In this document: positions 53,749 to 63,627 of the stretch, one piece after another | How the letters are laid out: every line of letters starts with the position of its first letter | How positions within the stretch are numbered: position 1 is the stretch's first letter | Origin: Novosphingobium sp. Gsoil 351 | Lineage (GTDB): Bacteria > Pseudomonadota > Alphaproteobacteria > Sphingomonadales > Sphingomonadaceae | Assembly: GCF_009707465.1 (NCBI RefSeq) | Contig: NZ_CP046120.1 | Coordinates: 1,579,501 to 1,643,500 of the forward strand | Direction: 5' to 3' | DNA length: 64,000 nucleotides | Program-made: the position numbers and the translations under genes | Notes under the pieces: generated by a model | The model's database searches: none | What the model was told of the DNA's origin: nothing | What the model saw: only the letters and a program-made list of their open reading frames with translations

Positions 53749-54723
53749 ATGGCCATGGCGGGCTTCGACGCGAAATGGAAAGATCTTCCAGACTACATCA
53801 TCGATATAACCCGCACCATTTGGGAAGGCCGCAACGTTGCCGCTCTGCGTGAGTGGTATGCAAAGGACATCATCGTCAGGATGCCGGGTGGCTTATCGCG
53901 CGGCAACGAGCGTGTGATTGCAGCGACCCTCGCGACGTTGGCGGAGTTTCCCGATCGCACGTTGCTGGCGGACGATGTTGTCTGGTCGGGCTCGCCGGAA
54001 GCCGGGATGTTGAGCTCGCATCGGATCTCCTGCACCGCCACCCACCTCGGCTCGGGCGTCTTCGGACCGGCCACGGGTCGTCGAGTCGGTTTTAGGGCGA
54101 TCGCCGAATGCCACGTTCGGGCCGGAGTAATCGACGACGAGTGGCTGGCGCGCGATCAGGGAGCGATCTGTCGGCAGATCGGGATCGAACCCGAAGAGTT
54201 TGCGCGGGCACAGATTATCCGGGAGGGCGGACCGGAGACCGCGCCGGCGCCTTTCACGCCCGATCATGACGCCATCGGGTCGTACACCGGTACCGGCAAC
54301 GACGATCCATGGGGCCAGCGCTATGCCGAGATTCTCAGCGCACTGATGGACGCTGACATTGCTGCCGTCGCCAGGAATTACGACCGCGCGTGTCGCCTGG
54401 CTTATCCGGACGGCATCGAAGCGCGATCGCATGGCCCGGCGGAAGACTTCTGGACCGGGCTGCGTGCCGCTTTCCCGTCGGCAGAGTTCAAGATCGACCA
54501 TCGGATCGGCAACGACGATCCCATGTTGGGCCCGCGCGGCGCGCTGCGCTGGAGCTTGCAGGGAAAGCATGACGGTTGGGGCTTGTTCGGGCAACCGACG
54601 GGCGCGCCAGTGTACGTCATGGGATTCAGCCATGCCGATTTCGGGCCGTGGGGCCTGCGTAGCGAGACCGTCGTTCTGGATACGGTGGCGATCTGGAAGC
54701 AGATCCTGCTGCACAAGGGATGA
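53749..54723 (+). CDS. SnoaL/NTF2-like two-domain protein
   Basis: About 324 residues. Both halves look like SnoaL-type cone folds (first around W-E-G-R-N-V-A-A-L-R-E-W-Y, second around Y-A-E-I-L-S-A-L-M-D-A-D-I-A-A-V), as in polyketide cyclase-like isomerases. The ATG at 53749 is preferred, with GAGGGG nine bases upstream; the frame extends 22 codons further, through the palindrome. It is coupled to the next, similar gene. Confidence 0.78.
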   Translation: MAMAGFDAKWKDLPDYIIDITRTIWEGRNVAALREWYAKDIIVRMPGGLSRGNERVIAATLATLAEFPDRTLLADDVVWSGSPEAGMLSSHRISCTATHLGSGVFGPATGRRVGFRAIAECHVRAGVIDDEWLARDQGAICRQIGIEPEEFARAQIIREGGPETAPAPFTPDHDAIGSYTGTGNDDPWGQRYAEILSALMDADIAAVARNYDRACRLAYPDGIEARSHGPAEDFWTGLRAAFPSAEFKIDHRIGNDDPMLGPRGALRWSLQGKHDGWGLFGQPTGAPVYVMGFSHADFGPWGLRSETVVLDTVAIWKQILLHKG

Positions 54724-55736
54724 CCGCTACGGCCGCCCAACTACAGTCCGCCAAGGCTGTCGTGCACGCCTGCCACGAGGCAATGACGAGAGCCAAGCCG
54801 GAGACCGCGGCGTCGGTCTTGGCTGCACATGTATCGCCGGATTACCGTTGGCGCGGCGTTCACCCGTTTAACGAGCTGAGCGGGACTGAAGCCGTGGCTC
54901 GGACCTTCTGGTCTCCGTTGTTGGAGGCCTTCGCTCCGGTTCAGCGTCGTACCGACGTTTTCCTCGCCGGACTTAACAGGGCCCGAGAAGACGACACGGT
55001 GTGGGTACTTTCGATGGGCCATTTGCTCGGGCTGTTCGATCGGCCCTGGCTCGGCATTCCTCCCACACGCAAGATAGCGATGTTGCGCTACGCTGAGTTC
55101 AATCGGGTTGCGAACGGCCAGATCGCGGAAACCGCGCTGTTTTGCGACATCGTCCATCTGATGCTCCAAACCGGTCTTGCACCGTTGCCCCCCCAGACCG
55201 GAGCCCACCTGGTTCAGCCCGGCCCGATGACGCAAGATGCGCTACTGTACGAACCTCGGCCTGAGCACGAAGGGCAAGCGACCTATGCGCTGATCAAGCG
55301 GATGATCACCGACATCGGCAACCCCGGCAAGTACCCCCGCCGGGAGGACGAGTTGCGCCAGCACTGGGCCGAGGACATGATCTGGTGGGGTCCAGCCGGA
55401 ATCGGTGCGAGCTACACAATCGAACGCTATATCGAACAGCACGCCGGGCCCTTCCGCGCGCACCTTCATGACCGCGTCTTTCACGGTCACGTCGCCTTCG
55501 TAACCGAGGGCAATTATGGCGGTTTCTTTGGCTGGCCGAATCTGACCATGCGCAATATCGGCGGCTACCTTGGATTGCCCACCTCGGCCGAGCGGGGTGA
55601 GATGCGCGTCGTCGACGTCTATCGGCGCGACGGAGACAAGCTTGCAGAAAACTGGATATTCATCGACATCTTGCACTTCCTGAAGTGCCAAGGCCTGGAT
55701 GTTCTGGAACGGATCGCCACTGTTCCGCGGACCTGA
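54720..55736 (+). CDS. SnoaL/NTF2-like two-domain protein
   Basis: A 338-residue protein of the same general type as its upstream neighbour, with two cone-fold halves, the second starting near residue 185 (A-L-I-K-R-M-I-T). Residues such as W-W-G-P-A-G-I-G and N-Y-G-G-F-F-G-W-P-N suggest an enclosed pocket. The ATG overlaps the preceding stop (ATGA). Function unknown; may form a heteromer with the first gene. Confidence 0.78.
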   Translation: MTATAAQLQSAKAVVHACHEAMTRAKPETAASVLAAHVSPDYRWRGVHPFNELSGTEAVARTFWSPLLEAFAPVQRRTDVFLAGLNRAREDDTVWVLSMGHLLGLFDRPWLGIPPTRKIAMLRYAEFNRVANGQIAETALFCDIVHLMLQTGLAPLPPQTGAHLVQPGPMTQDALLYEPRPEHEGQATYALIKRMITDIGNPGKYPRREDELRQHWAEDMIWWGPAGIGASYTIERYIEQHAGPFRAHLHDRVFHGHVAFVTEGNYGGFFGWPNLTMRNIGGYLGLPTSAERGEMRVVDVYRRDGDKLAENWIFIDILHFLKCQGLDVLERIATVPRT

Positions 55737-55751
55737 CGCCGCTAGGCGTCA
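55734..55751. terminator. Short hairpin between convergent genes
   Basis: TGACGCC/GGCGTCA, 7-bp stem with GCTA loop, directly at the convergent stops of the SnoaL gene and the LysR gene. A weak T run follows. A terminator is plausible but not strong. Confidence 0.4.
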
Positions 55752-56662
55752 CGAGATTTTCGCGCCGCTCTCTCCCGCAGCTTCTTGCAGCAGCCATCTT
55801 CGAAACTTGCGGAACGCCGCTTTCTCAAGTTTTTCGGTGGGATAGACGAGATAGTATGCCCCCTCGCTCTCCTTTAGCCGAACTCCAGGGATCTCGACCA
55901 AGCGACCGTCCGCCAACTCATCACCAATAAGGTATCGGGGGATGATCGCCGCTCCGGCACCGGCCGCGGTCGCTTGCGCCAGCATCGAAAAGTGCTCGAA
56001 CGTCGCCGTAGGTTTTCGAGATAAAACTGCAGCGCCCGTGGCGAGGTCGCACTTGTCCCATGCGTCCAGCCGGTTGCTCATGGCCAGCAACGGAACTCGC
56101 GCCATCAGGTCCTCGGGGGTTCCTCACGGCCCGACAACCACGATCCCGCCATCACCGCGACAGCCACCTCGGCGAACAGCAGATCGCAACGCGCGCGCCC
56201 CCAATCGGGTCGCCCGAAGTGGATGGCCGCGTCGTACGGTTCCGCAGCGAAGTCGAACTCGTCGTTTCGTGCAAAGAGGTTCACGACGAGCTCCGGCGCT
56301 TCGCGAGTAAGGTGGGCGAGGCGCGGTGCCAGCCACCGCATGCCGAAACTCGGCAGTGTGGCCAACGAGATCACCCCTGAATCGAGTACCGATCGATAGC
56401 GCGCGGTGGCCTGCGCGATAGCGGCGAGCGGACCGGCGATCGCCGCCGCGTAAGCTGACCCGCGCGTCGTCAATTCGAGACGCGGCCCATGCCGGGCAAA
56501 GAGCTGGACGGCAAGTAGCGCTTCAAGTTTTGCGATCTGGCGGCTTACCGCGCTTTGGGTCAGGTTAAGTGCGGCAGCAGCTTGGGTAAAGCTGCCGGTT
56601 CGGGCGGCTTCATGAAAGCAGCGCAGTGCACCCATCCCGGGCAGCAAGCGGGAATCACTCAT
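55749..56662 (-). pseudogene. LysR-family regulator, frameshifted as assembled
   Basis: The N-terminal part has a LysR HTH (F-H-E-A-A-R-T-G-S-F-T-Q-A-A-A-A-L-N, Q-S-A-V-S-R-Q-I-A-K-L-E). The C-terminal effector half continues in another frame from about 56115. One extra base in the C5/G5 run near 56116 gives a 304-residue protein of normal length. It is GcvA-like in layout. It is divergent from the aminotransferase and has an inverted repeat just upstream of its own start. Confidence 0.83.
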
Positions 56663-56666
56663 GGTT

Positions 56667-56683
56667 CATTCCCTTCCGGAATG
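56667..56683. promoter_or_regulatory. LysR-type inverted repeat
   Basis: CATTCC-N5-GGAATG, a perfect dyad containing a T-N11-A-type box, four bases upstream of the LysR start and 75 bp before the aminotransferase ATG. A likely binding site for the LysR protein, controlling both directions. Confidence 0.6.
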
Positions 56684-56758
56684 ATGACATGCGCACAAGT
56701 CGTTTTGTTGTTGGGACTGTTCCTGAGCAAGGGAAATGGCTTGCGCGGGAGGCCATCA

Positions 56759-57949
56759 ATGACTCATGCTCTGATGAACGTCTACAACAGGGCGGCGCCG
56801 GTCTTCGTGCGCGGAGAGGGGCCTTGGCTCTTTAGCGAGAGCGGCGATGCCTATCTCGATTGCGTCTCAGGGATAGCCACAAACGCGCTCGGGCATGCTC
56901 ATCCCCGCCTGCGCGCCGCGTTGGACAAGCAAGCCGGCAAATTGTGGCATATTTCCAACATGTTCCGCGTGCCCGGTCAGGAACGCCTCGCGGAGAAGCT
57001 CACCAGCAGCTGTTTCGCCGACCAAGTGTTTTTCACCAATTCCGGCGCCGAGGCCGTGGAATGCGCCCTCAAACTTGCTCGGCGCTATCATTACGTCCGC
57101 GGCCGTCCAGAACGGACTTGGGTCTATTCCCTCTCCGGCGCCTTTCACGGCCGCACTTACGCGACGATTAACGCGGCCGGTAACCCTTCGTATCTCGAAG
57201 GTTTTGGCGAGCGCCTTCCGGGATACTCCGCGCTGCCCATCGATGACCAAGCGGCGCTTGCAAAGGCGCTCGCCCGGCCGGAGACCGCTGCTATCATAGT
57301 CGAGCCGGTGCAGGGCGAGGGTGGAGCTCGCGAACTACCTCGCGCACTGCTCCGCTGGCTACGCCGGGAGTGTTCGCGCCGCGACGTATTGCTCATCTAT
57401 GATGAGGTCCAGAGCGGTATGGGCAGAACCGGGCGCCTGTTCGCTCACCAATGGCATCACGGATGTGAACCGGATGTGATGGCGATCGCCAAGGCGCTTG
57501 GAGGCGGCTTTCCCGTCGGCGCATGCCTGGCTTCCGAAGCGGCCTCCGTGGGGATGGTTCCAGGCACCCATGGTTCAACCTTCGGCGGCAACCCCCTGGC
57601 GATGGCGGTCGCTGAGGCAGCATTCGATATCATCGCCGAGGCGGCCTTTCTCCAGACTTCCCGCACCATCGCCGAATTTCTTCGTGACGGGCTCTCCGTG
57701 CTGGCCCAGGCTCATCCGAATATCGTCAAGGAAATTCGCGGCAAGGGTATGCTCATCGGGGTTGCCCTACACCCGAACAATCGAGCTTTTATCGCGTCGG
57801 CTCGCCAGCAGCGGTTGTTGTTGGCTGGCGGTGGCGACAACATCGTTCGCTTGCTTCCGCCGCTCAACTTGACGACCGCCGAAGCACGGGAGGCGCTCGA
57901 TCGCTTCGAGAGGACTTGTGCCGCGATGACGCTGGCGGAGGCCTCGTGA
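56759..57949 (+). CDS. Class III aminotransferase, AstC/ArgD-like
   Basis: A 396-residue PLP enzyme of the acetylornithine/succinylornithine aminotransferase group. It has S-G-A-E-A-V-E near residue 96, G-A-F-H-G-R-T near 127, D-E-V-Q-S-G near 215 and PLP Lys245 in A-I-A-K-A-L-G-G-G-F. GGGAGG lies six bases before the ATG, so the longer upstream frame is rejected. It overlaps an AstD-like gene. The arginine-succinyltransferase pathway is possible, but astA, astB and astE are not in the window. Confidence 0.87.
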   Translation: MTHALMNVYNRAAPVFVRGEGPWLFSESGDAYLDCVSGIATNALGHAHPRLRAALDKQAGKLWHISNMFRVPGQERLAEKLTSSCFADQVFFTNSGAEAVECALKLARRYHYVRGRPERTWVYSLSGAFHGRTYATINAAGNPSYLEGFGERLPGYSALPIDDQAALAKALARPETAAIIVEPVQGEGGARELPRALLRWLRRECSRRDVLLIYDEVQSGMGRTGRLFAHQWHHGCEPDVMAIAKALGGGFPVGACLASEAASVGMVPGTHGSTFGGNPLAMAVAEAAFDIIAEAAFLQTSRTIAEFLRDGLSVLAQAHPNIVKEIRGKGMLIGVALHPNNRAFIASARQQRLLLAGGGDNIVRLLPPLNLTTAEAREALDRFERTCAAMTLAEAS

Positions 57950-59388
57950 TCCTCCGTTCGTTCGATCCGGCGCTCGGAGAGGAACTCTGGCAGGGCGACG
58001 TGGCGCCGGCAGAAGCCTGTGCAGCTGCTGTCGCCCGGGCTCGACAGGCGCTACCCCTGTGGAGTCGCAGGCCGTTGGCCGAACGCGTCGACATCCTCGA
58101 GGGTTACGCGGCGAAGCTGAAGGGGCAGGACGAGGCGATGGCGCTGCGCATCGCCCGCGAGGCAGGCAAGCCCCTATGGGAAGCTCGAACCGAAGTAGCG
58201 GCGATGATCGGCAAGGTGGCGCTATCGGTCGCAGCGCTGCACGAGCGGGCCGGAGAGCGCGAAGCCGCGACCGACTTCGGCGTTGCAACACTTCGCCACA
58301 GACCGCATGGAGTCATGGCGGTCCTCGGCCCGTTCAACTTTCCCGGTCACCTGCCCAACGGTCATATCGTTCCGGCGCTGCTTGCCGGCAACTGCGTCGT
58401 ATTCAAGCCGTCTGAGCAGACCCCGTGGGTCGGGCAGGCGATGGTCGAAATGTTGTGGGAGGCGGGAGTTCCTGGGGATGTCGTGCAGATCGTGCATGGC
58501 GGAAGGGAGACTGGCGGCGCCTTGGTCGCGTGCGACGTCGATGGCGTTCTCTTTACAGGTTCGGCCCGGGCGGGGCGCTTTCTGCGCCGCACCTTGATAG
58601 ACCGCCCGGAAGTCATCCTCGCGCTCGAGCTTGGCGGCAACAATCCGCTGGTTGCCTGGGACGGCGATCCTGCACTGGCAGCCGAGGTCGTCGTTCAATC
58701 CGCCTTCATCACCGCGGGACAGCGCTGCACCTGCGCCCGGCGACTGATTGTGCCCCAAGGCGGCTACGGAGACCAAATGGTTGCGGCGCTCAGCGAGCGC
58801 ATTGCGGCCTTGCGGATCGGGGCCTGGAACGATTTCGATCAGCCCTTCATGGGGCCGGTGATTTCAAGCCAGGCGGCACGGGCAGCTCACGACGCTCAGA
58901 CCGCGCTGGTCGCAGCGGGATCGCGCTCGCTGGTGCCGCTTGAGGCCGTCCCAAACCGATCCGAGGCTTTCGTGAGCCCAGGTTTGATCGACAGCACCGG
59001 GGTAGACGCTGCCGACGAGGAAATCTTCGCACCCCTTCTTCAGGTGATCCGCGCGCCGGACTTTCCCCAGGCGATCGAACTCGCGAACCGAACTCGCTTC
59101 GGTCTCGCCGCTGGGCTGATCAGTGACGATCCCGGTTTGTGGGATCAATTTCGCCGGTCGATACGAGCGGGCGTTGTCAATCGCAATCGGCCGACCACAG
59201 GCGCCTCTGGCGCGATGCCCTTTGGCGGGCTCGGCGAGTCCGGCAACCACCGCCCGAGCGGGTTCTACGCTGCCGATTATTGCGCGCATCCGGTAGCTGG
59301 CCTGGAGGCGGCCAAAGTACATTCCATCCCAACCTTGCCGGGTTCCGGCTCTGCGCCGGTTAGACCCGGGCAGAGCGCCCCTCAATGA
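57946..59388 (+). CDS. Aldehyde dehydrogenase, AstD-like (succinylglutamate-semialdehyde)
   Basis: A 480-residue NAD-dependent aldehyde dehydrogenase. Strong AstD marks: F-N-F-P-G-H-L-P-N-G-H, L-E-L-G-G-N-N-P-L-V with the catalytic-type Glu, and A-G-Q-R-C-T-C-A-R-R with the catalytic Cys. The start is the GTG at 57946 overlapping the aminotransferase stop (GTGA), with GGAGG upstream. Its stop overlaps the 3' end of the LacI gene by 29 bases. Confidence 0.9.
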   Translation: MILRSFDPALGEELWQGDVAPAEACAAAVARARQALPLWSRRPLAERVDILEGYAAKLKGQDEAMALRIAREAGKPLWEARTEVAAMIGKVALSVAALHERAGEREAATDFGVATLRHRPHGVMAVLGPFNFPGHLPNGHIVPALLAGNCVVFKPSEQTPWVGQAMVEMLWEAGVPGDVVQIVHGGRETGGALVACDVDGVLFTGSARAGRFLRRTLIDRPEVILALELGGNNPLVAWDGDPALAAEVVVQSAFITAGQRCTCARRLIVPQGGYGDQMVAALSERIAALRIGAWNDFDQPFMGPVISSQAARAAHDAQTALVAAGSRSLVPLEAVPNRSEAFVSPGLIDSTGVDAADEEIFAPLLQVIRAPDFPQAIELANRTRFGLAAGLISDDPGLWDQFRRSIRAGVVNRNRPTTGASGAMPFGGLGESGNHRPSGFYAADYCAHPVAGLEAAKVHSIPTLPGSGSAPVRPGQSAPQ

Positions 59389-60383
59389 GAGTTCCGGTGA
59401 AGCTACGGATTTCGGGCGGAAGCTCTGGGTTTTCCACTCGTTCGAGCAGCATGGTCACCGCGGCTTCCGTCATCCTGCGAACCGGTTGCCGGATGGTAGT
59501 CAAACGGTAACTGGGCCAGTCAGCCGGGCCCACGCCATCAAAGCCAACGATCGAAATGTCCTCGGGAACCCTGAGTCCGAATTCGTCCCGCGCCGCATCC
59601 ATTGCGCCTATCGCCATGAGATCGTTGGCGCACACGATCGCATCGGGCCGGCCCGGCGCTTTGAGCGCCTGACGCAGCCCCGCCGCGCCGCTTTCGTGAT
59701 CGAAATTGCCCTGGAGAATGAGTGGCTCAAGTCCATGGTGCGCCAGGCGGGTTACCGCGCCTTCGACGCGCTGATTACCCACATAGCTGTCCGGAGGGCC
59801 GCCGATTATGACGAACCGCCGGTGCCCCGCTTCTACCAAACGGTCGATCAGAAGCCGCTCGCCGCCGATCGAGTCGCAGAATACGCTCGGCACGGTCCCC
59901 CCCTTCCGCAAAGCGGTTGTAGAGCACGACCGGTACGCGATGGCGCTCGAACTGCGCCAGATGAGCCGGAGACAAATGCGCTGCGGCGATCGCCCCGTCG
60001 ACACGATAGCGCCATAGCTGCGTCAGGACCGCTCCGACGTCACTCTCGTGCTGGAGTGCAAAGAGGAGGACCCGAATTCCTTCGACGTCGAGGCGGTGAG
60101 AAAGCTCAGCAAGTACTTGGGGGTAATAGAGGTTCGTCAAATTGGAGATCAGGAGCGCCACGAGGTTCGAGCGGCGCGTGATCAAGCTCGAGGCGAAGGC
60201 GTTCGGTTCGTAGCCCAGCTTGGCCGCAGCCTTGAGGATGGCTTTGCGCTTTTCGTCCGAAATGCTGTTACCGGGGCGAAAGCAGCGCGATACCGCCGAC
60301 TGCGACACCCCTGCGAGGCGGGCGACATCGTATGAGGTTGGGCGCCTGGTGCGATCCGGCACAGTGGAACTGTCAGAGCTCAT
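59360..60383 (-). pseudogene. LacI-family regulator, frameshifted as assembled
   Basis: N-terminal LacI HTH (S-Y-D-V-A-R-L-A-G-V-S-Q-S-A-V-S-R) and hinge are in one frame; the sugar-binding-like core continues in another from about 59900. A G7 tract (59897-59903 region) with one base too many explains it; repair gives 340 residues, a normal length. The core ends normally. It is the candidate binder of the 53673 and 62613 dyads. Confidence 0.82.
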
Positions 60384-60480
60384 GCGATCAGCTTAGGACA
60401 GCGATTTCATGTGAAGGCAAGTGACCACGCGCACGTAAGGGTGGCTAGGTGTCATCCGTCAATCAGGAAAAAGCGGGGAC

Positions 60481-61248
60481 TCACTCAGCGGTCCATCCGC
60501 CATCGACGATGAGGCTGGTTCCGGTGACCATGGCGCTGGCATTGGCGGCGAGATACACCACGGCGCCCATGAGGTCTTCGACCTTGCCGATCCGGCCCAG
60601 CTTGATCTTGTCCAGCACCGAAGAGCGGAATGCCGCGTCTTCGAAGAAGGGCTTGGTCATCGGGGTTTCGATGAACGTCGGGGCGATCGTGTTGGAGCGG
60701 ATGCCATGCGCCGCCAGATCGAGCGCGAGAGCCTTGCTCATGCCCTCGAGCGCCCACTTCGAGGCGCAGTAGAGCGAACGATTTGGGCCGCCGACATGCC
60801 CCATCTGGCTGCCGATGTGGATCAGCGAACCGCCGCTGCGCTCGGCCAGCATCCGCCGCGCGCAAGCCTGGGTGACGAAGAACGTGCTCTTGAGGTTGAG
60901 ATCGAGCACCGCGTCGTAGTCGGCCTCGCTGACGTCGGTCATCGGCTTGGGCCGATTGGTCCCGGCGTTGTTGACGAGCACGTGGAAGGCGGGCCGCTCA
61001 GCGAAGAAATCGGCGACCGCGGCGAGGTTAGAGACATCCAGCGCCGCCGCCCGGGCGTTTCCGCCGGCCTTGCGGATCGCCGCCGCCCCGGCTTCGATCT
61101 CGTCGCCCGAGCGCGCCACGAGTGTCACTTCGGCCCCCGCCTCGGCCAGCGCCGCGGCCAGCGCCAGGCCGATCCCCCGCCCCGCCCCGGTGACGAGCGC
61201 CCGGCGCCCGTCGAGCCGGAACGATGGCGTGACTGGCAGCGCAGTCAT
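60481..61248 (-). CDS. Short-chain dehydrogenase/reductase
   Basis: A 255-residue SDR: T-G-A-G-R-G-I-G cofactor loop near residue 20, V-N-N-A-G near 97, Ser in H-I-G-S-Q and the Y-C-A-S-K catalytic motif. The ATG overlaps the upstream dehydrogenase stop by one base. Second gene of a two-gene operon. Confidence 0.92.
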   Translation of the reverse strand: MTALPVTPSFRLDGRRALVTGAGRGIGLALAAALAEAGAEVTLVARSGDEIEAGAAAIRKAGGNARAAALDVSNLAAVADFFAERPAFHVLVNNAGTNRPKPMTDVSEADYDAVLDLNLKSTFFVTQACARRMLAERSGGSLIHIGSQMGHVGGPNRSLYCASKWALEGMSKALALDLAAHGIRSNTIAPTFIETPMTKPFFEDAAFRSSVLDKIKLGRIGKVEDLMGAVVYLAANASAMVTGTSLIVDGGWTAE

Positions 61249-62579
61249 CAGTCCGCCGTCGCCAGCAGCGGCTCGGCTTTGCCTGCATAAGCCACCTCGC
61301 GATGGCCATAGCGCCGCACGCGGATGTTGGCCTGCTCGCCGTGGCCGGCGAATCCTTCGAGCGCGCACAGGCGGCTGCAGTATTCCCCGATCATCGCCGA
61401 CGCCTCGTCGGTCAGGACGCGCTGGTAGGTGCAGGTCTTGATGAACTTGCCGACCCACAAGCCCCCGGTATAGCGCGCCGCCTTCTTCGTCGGCAGCGTG
61501 TGGTTGGTGCCGATCACCTTGTCGCCGAAGCTGACGTTGGTTCGCGGCCCCAGGAACAGCGCGCCGTAGTTGGTCATGTGGTTCAGGAACCAGTCGGGAT
61601 CGCGGGTCATCACCTGGACGTGCTCGGAGGCGAGCGCGTCGGCGATGCGGACCATCTCGGCGTCGTCTTCGGCGACGATGACCTCGCCGAAGCTTTCCCA
61701 GGCGCGACGCGCGATGTCGGCGGTGGGCAGGATCGTCAGCAGTCGCTCGACTTCGCGCATCGTCTCCTCCGCCAGCTTGCGGCTGGTGGTGAGCAGGACC
61801 GCCGGGCTGTCGGGACCGTGTTCGGCCTGGCCAAGCAGGTCGGTCGCGGCCAGCTCGCCGTCGCAGCCGATCTCGTCGGCGATGACCAGCGTCTCGGTCG
61901 GACCGGCGAACAGGTCGATGCCCACCCGGCCGAACAGCTGGCGCTTGGCCTCGGCGACGAAGGCGTTGCCCGGACCGACCAGCATGTCGACCGGAGCGAT
62001 GCTCTCGGTCCCCAGCGCCATCGCCCCGATCGCCTGGATACCGCCGAGCGCATAGATCTCGTCGGCCCCGGCCATGACCTGCGCCGCGACGATCGCGGGT
62101 GCGGGCTTGCCGCCGAACGGCGGCGCGCAGGTGATCACCCGCGGCACGCCGGCGACCTTGGCGGTGATCACGCTCATGTGCGCCGAAGCGAGCAAGGGAT
62201 ACTTGCCGCCGGGCACGTAGCAGCCCGCCGCGCTCACCGGGATGTGCTTGTGGCCCAGCACCACGCCCGGCAGCGTCTCGACTTCGACGTCGGTCATGCT
62301 CGCGCGCTGGATCTTCGCGAAATTACGCACCTGCGCCTGCGCGAACTCGATATCCTTCAAGTCCTGACCCGAAAGCTGGTCGAGGCAGTCCTGCTTCTCT
62401 CGGCTCGTCAGCGCGTAGCTCTCGCGGTCCCAGCCGTCGAACTTCACCGACAGTTCGCGCACCGACGCATCGCCACGCCGCTCGATGTCCGCCAGCGTCG
62501 CCTCGACAATATCGCGAACCTTGCGGTCCGCGTCCGCCTTCGCCTCCGCCGTCGCACCGCGCTTGAGATAGTCAGCCAT
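61248..62579 (-). CDS. HisD-family dehydrogenase, HpsN-like
   Basis: A 443-residue member of the histidinol dehydrogenase family. It shows the [10 protein letters not shown] segment, V-G-P-G-N-A-F-V near residue 230, G-P-T-E-T-L-V, and N-H-T-L-P-T, all in place. The divergent N-terminus and lack of his genes point to a catabolic paralogue, such as sulfopropanediol dehydrogenase HpsN, rather than histidine synthesis. ATG 62579 has GGAGG nine bases upstream. It is coupled to an SDR. Confidence 0.87.
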   Translation of the reverse strand: MADYLKRGATAEAKADADRKVRDIVEATLADIERRGDASVRELSVKFDGWDRESYALTSREKQDCLDQLSGQDLKDIEFAQAQVRNFAKIQRASMTDVEVETLPGVVLGHKHIPVSAAGCYVPGGKYPLLASAHMSVITAKVAGVPRVITCAPPFGGKPAPAIVAAQVMAGADEIYALGGIQAIGAMALGTESIAPVDMLVGPGNAFVAEAKRQLFGRVGIDLFAGPTETLVIADEIGCDGELAATDLLGQAEHGPDSPAVLLTTSRKLAEETMREVERLLTILPTADIARRAWESFGEVIVAEDDAEMVRIADALASEHVQVMTRDPDWFLNHMTNYGALFLGPRTNVSFGDKVIGTNHTLPTKKAARYTGGLWVGKFIKTCTYQRVLTDEASAMIGEYCSRLCALEGFAGHGEQANIRVRRYGHREVAYAGKAEPLLATAD

Positions 62580-62612
62580 AGTACGAAACCTCCACCAGTT
62601 TGGCGAACCCCA

Positions 62613-62628
62613 TTGACTGCGAATGCAC
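62613..62628. promoter_or_regulatory. Imperfect copy of the 16-bp dyad
   Basis: TTGACTGCGAATGCAC shares 12 of 16 bases with the perfect palindrome at 53673-53688, with the right half almost exact. It is between the divergent HisD-like and cupin genes, where a LacI operator would be expected. Confidence 0.4.
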
Positions 62629-62674
62629 AAAATTGCAAGGTCATTGCGATAGGTGGCGGACGGGACAAATCACA

Positions 62675-63241
62675 GTGGCTTCAAATTCGGGACCGAATGG
62701 TCGAATCCCTGCGGCTCTGGAGGCGCGTGTCGTCCGCTACCGCGACCTCATTCCTTGCCGAAACGCATTCATCGATACCCGCACGCCAGGCTCCGACGCC
62801 AAGGAGAATTTCACGATTATCGGGCCTGGCGTTTCGGAAAATCCCGAGCAGCACGTCCACATCACCGAACCTCACGGCTTCAACATTGGCGGCGCACGCC
62901 AGCCGCCCCGGTGTGTGAACTCGCAGCACAGTCACGACACCGCCGAGGTATTCGTAGTCCACTCTGGACGTTGGCGCTTTACCTTCGGCGAGCACGGCGA
63001 GGACGCCCAAGTCGACGCGGAGCCTGGTGATATCGTTTCATTTCCAATTCACACCTTTCGCGGATTCGAAAACATCGGCGAGGAGACAGGTTTTCTTTGG
63101 TCCGTGCTCGGAGGCGACGACCCAGGGCGGGTGCTGTGGGCTCCAGAGGTGTTCAGGATGGCCGAACGCTACGGGCTAATACTTCTGGAAAACGGGGCAC
63201 TAGTCGACACGACCCTGGGGCAAACCCCCCGCCCGGCGTAA
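62675..63241 (+). CDS. Cupin-domain protein
   Basis: About 188 residues from a GTG at 62675 (the frame is open back to a TTG at 62600). A single cupin barrel with metal-type His in Q-H-S-H-D-T-A-E, and late G-D-I-V-S-F-P-I-H-T-F. It could be a dioxygenase or isomerase. It is divergent from the HisD-like operon and followed closely by another cupin. Confidence 0.8.
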   Translation: MASNSGPNGRIPAALEARVVRYRDLIPCRNAFIDTRTPGSDAKENFTIIGPGVSENPEQHVHITEPHGFNIGGARQPPRCVNSQHSHDTAEVFVVHSGRWRFTFGEHGEDAQVDAEPGDIVSFPIHTFRGFENIGEETGFLWSVLGGDDPGRVLWAPEVFRMAERYGLILLENGALVDTTLGQTPRPA

Positions 63242-63246
63242 AGCCA

Positions 63247-63627
63247 ATGCCAGTCACCAGCCCTGCGGCTATTGCCGGTCTGCGGCGGATGCGGCCCTCC
63301 GACGAAAATGAAATCATTTCTCGCGCCTCGACTGCCCCACGTCTGGGCGAACAATGCGCGATCGGCCCGGGAGGCACGCTTCCAGCCGCCCGGGGGTTCA
63401 CCGTCAGCCGCATCGGGCTGCGGCTCGCGGAGAGCACGCCTGCGCTAGAGCAGCAGAGCCCCGAGGTCGTGTTCGTGCAGAGCGGGTATGCCGAAGTTCG
63501 CACACCAGAGGGGAACGTCAGCCTTGCTGCTGGGGACACAATGACCGTGCCAATCGGCCTACTGCGCGCCTACGCCGCGAGCGCGAGCGACGCGCAGCTT
63601 ATCGTCGTCCGTGGCGAGCCATCCTAG
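63247..63627 (+). CDS. Small cupin-domain protein
   Basis: A 126-residue cupin-like protein with G-x(n)-V-V-F-V-Q-S-G-Y near residue 76 and G-D-T-M-T-V-P-I-G-L later. It lacks the clear His pair of its neighbour, so it may not bind metal. Starts five bases after the previous stop, so probably in the same operon. Confidence 0.75.
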   Translation: MPVTSPAAIAGLRRMRPSDENEIISRASTAPRLGEQCAIGPGGTLPAARGFTVSRIGLRLAESTPALEQQSPEVVFVQSGYAEVRTPEGNVSLAAGDTMTVPIGLLRAYAASASDAQLIVVRGEPS

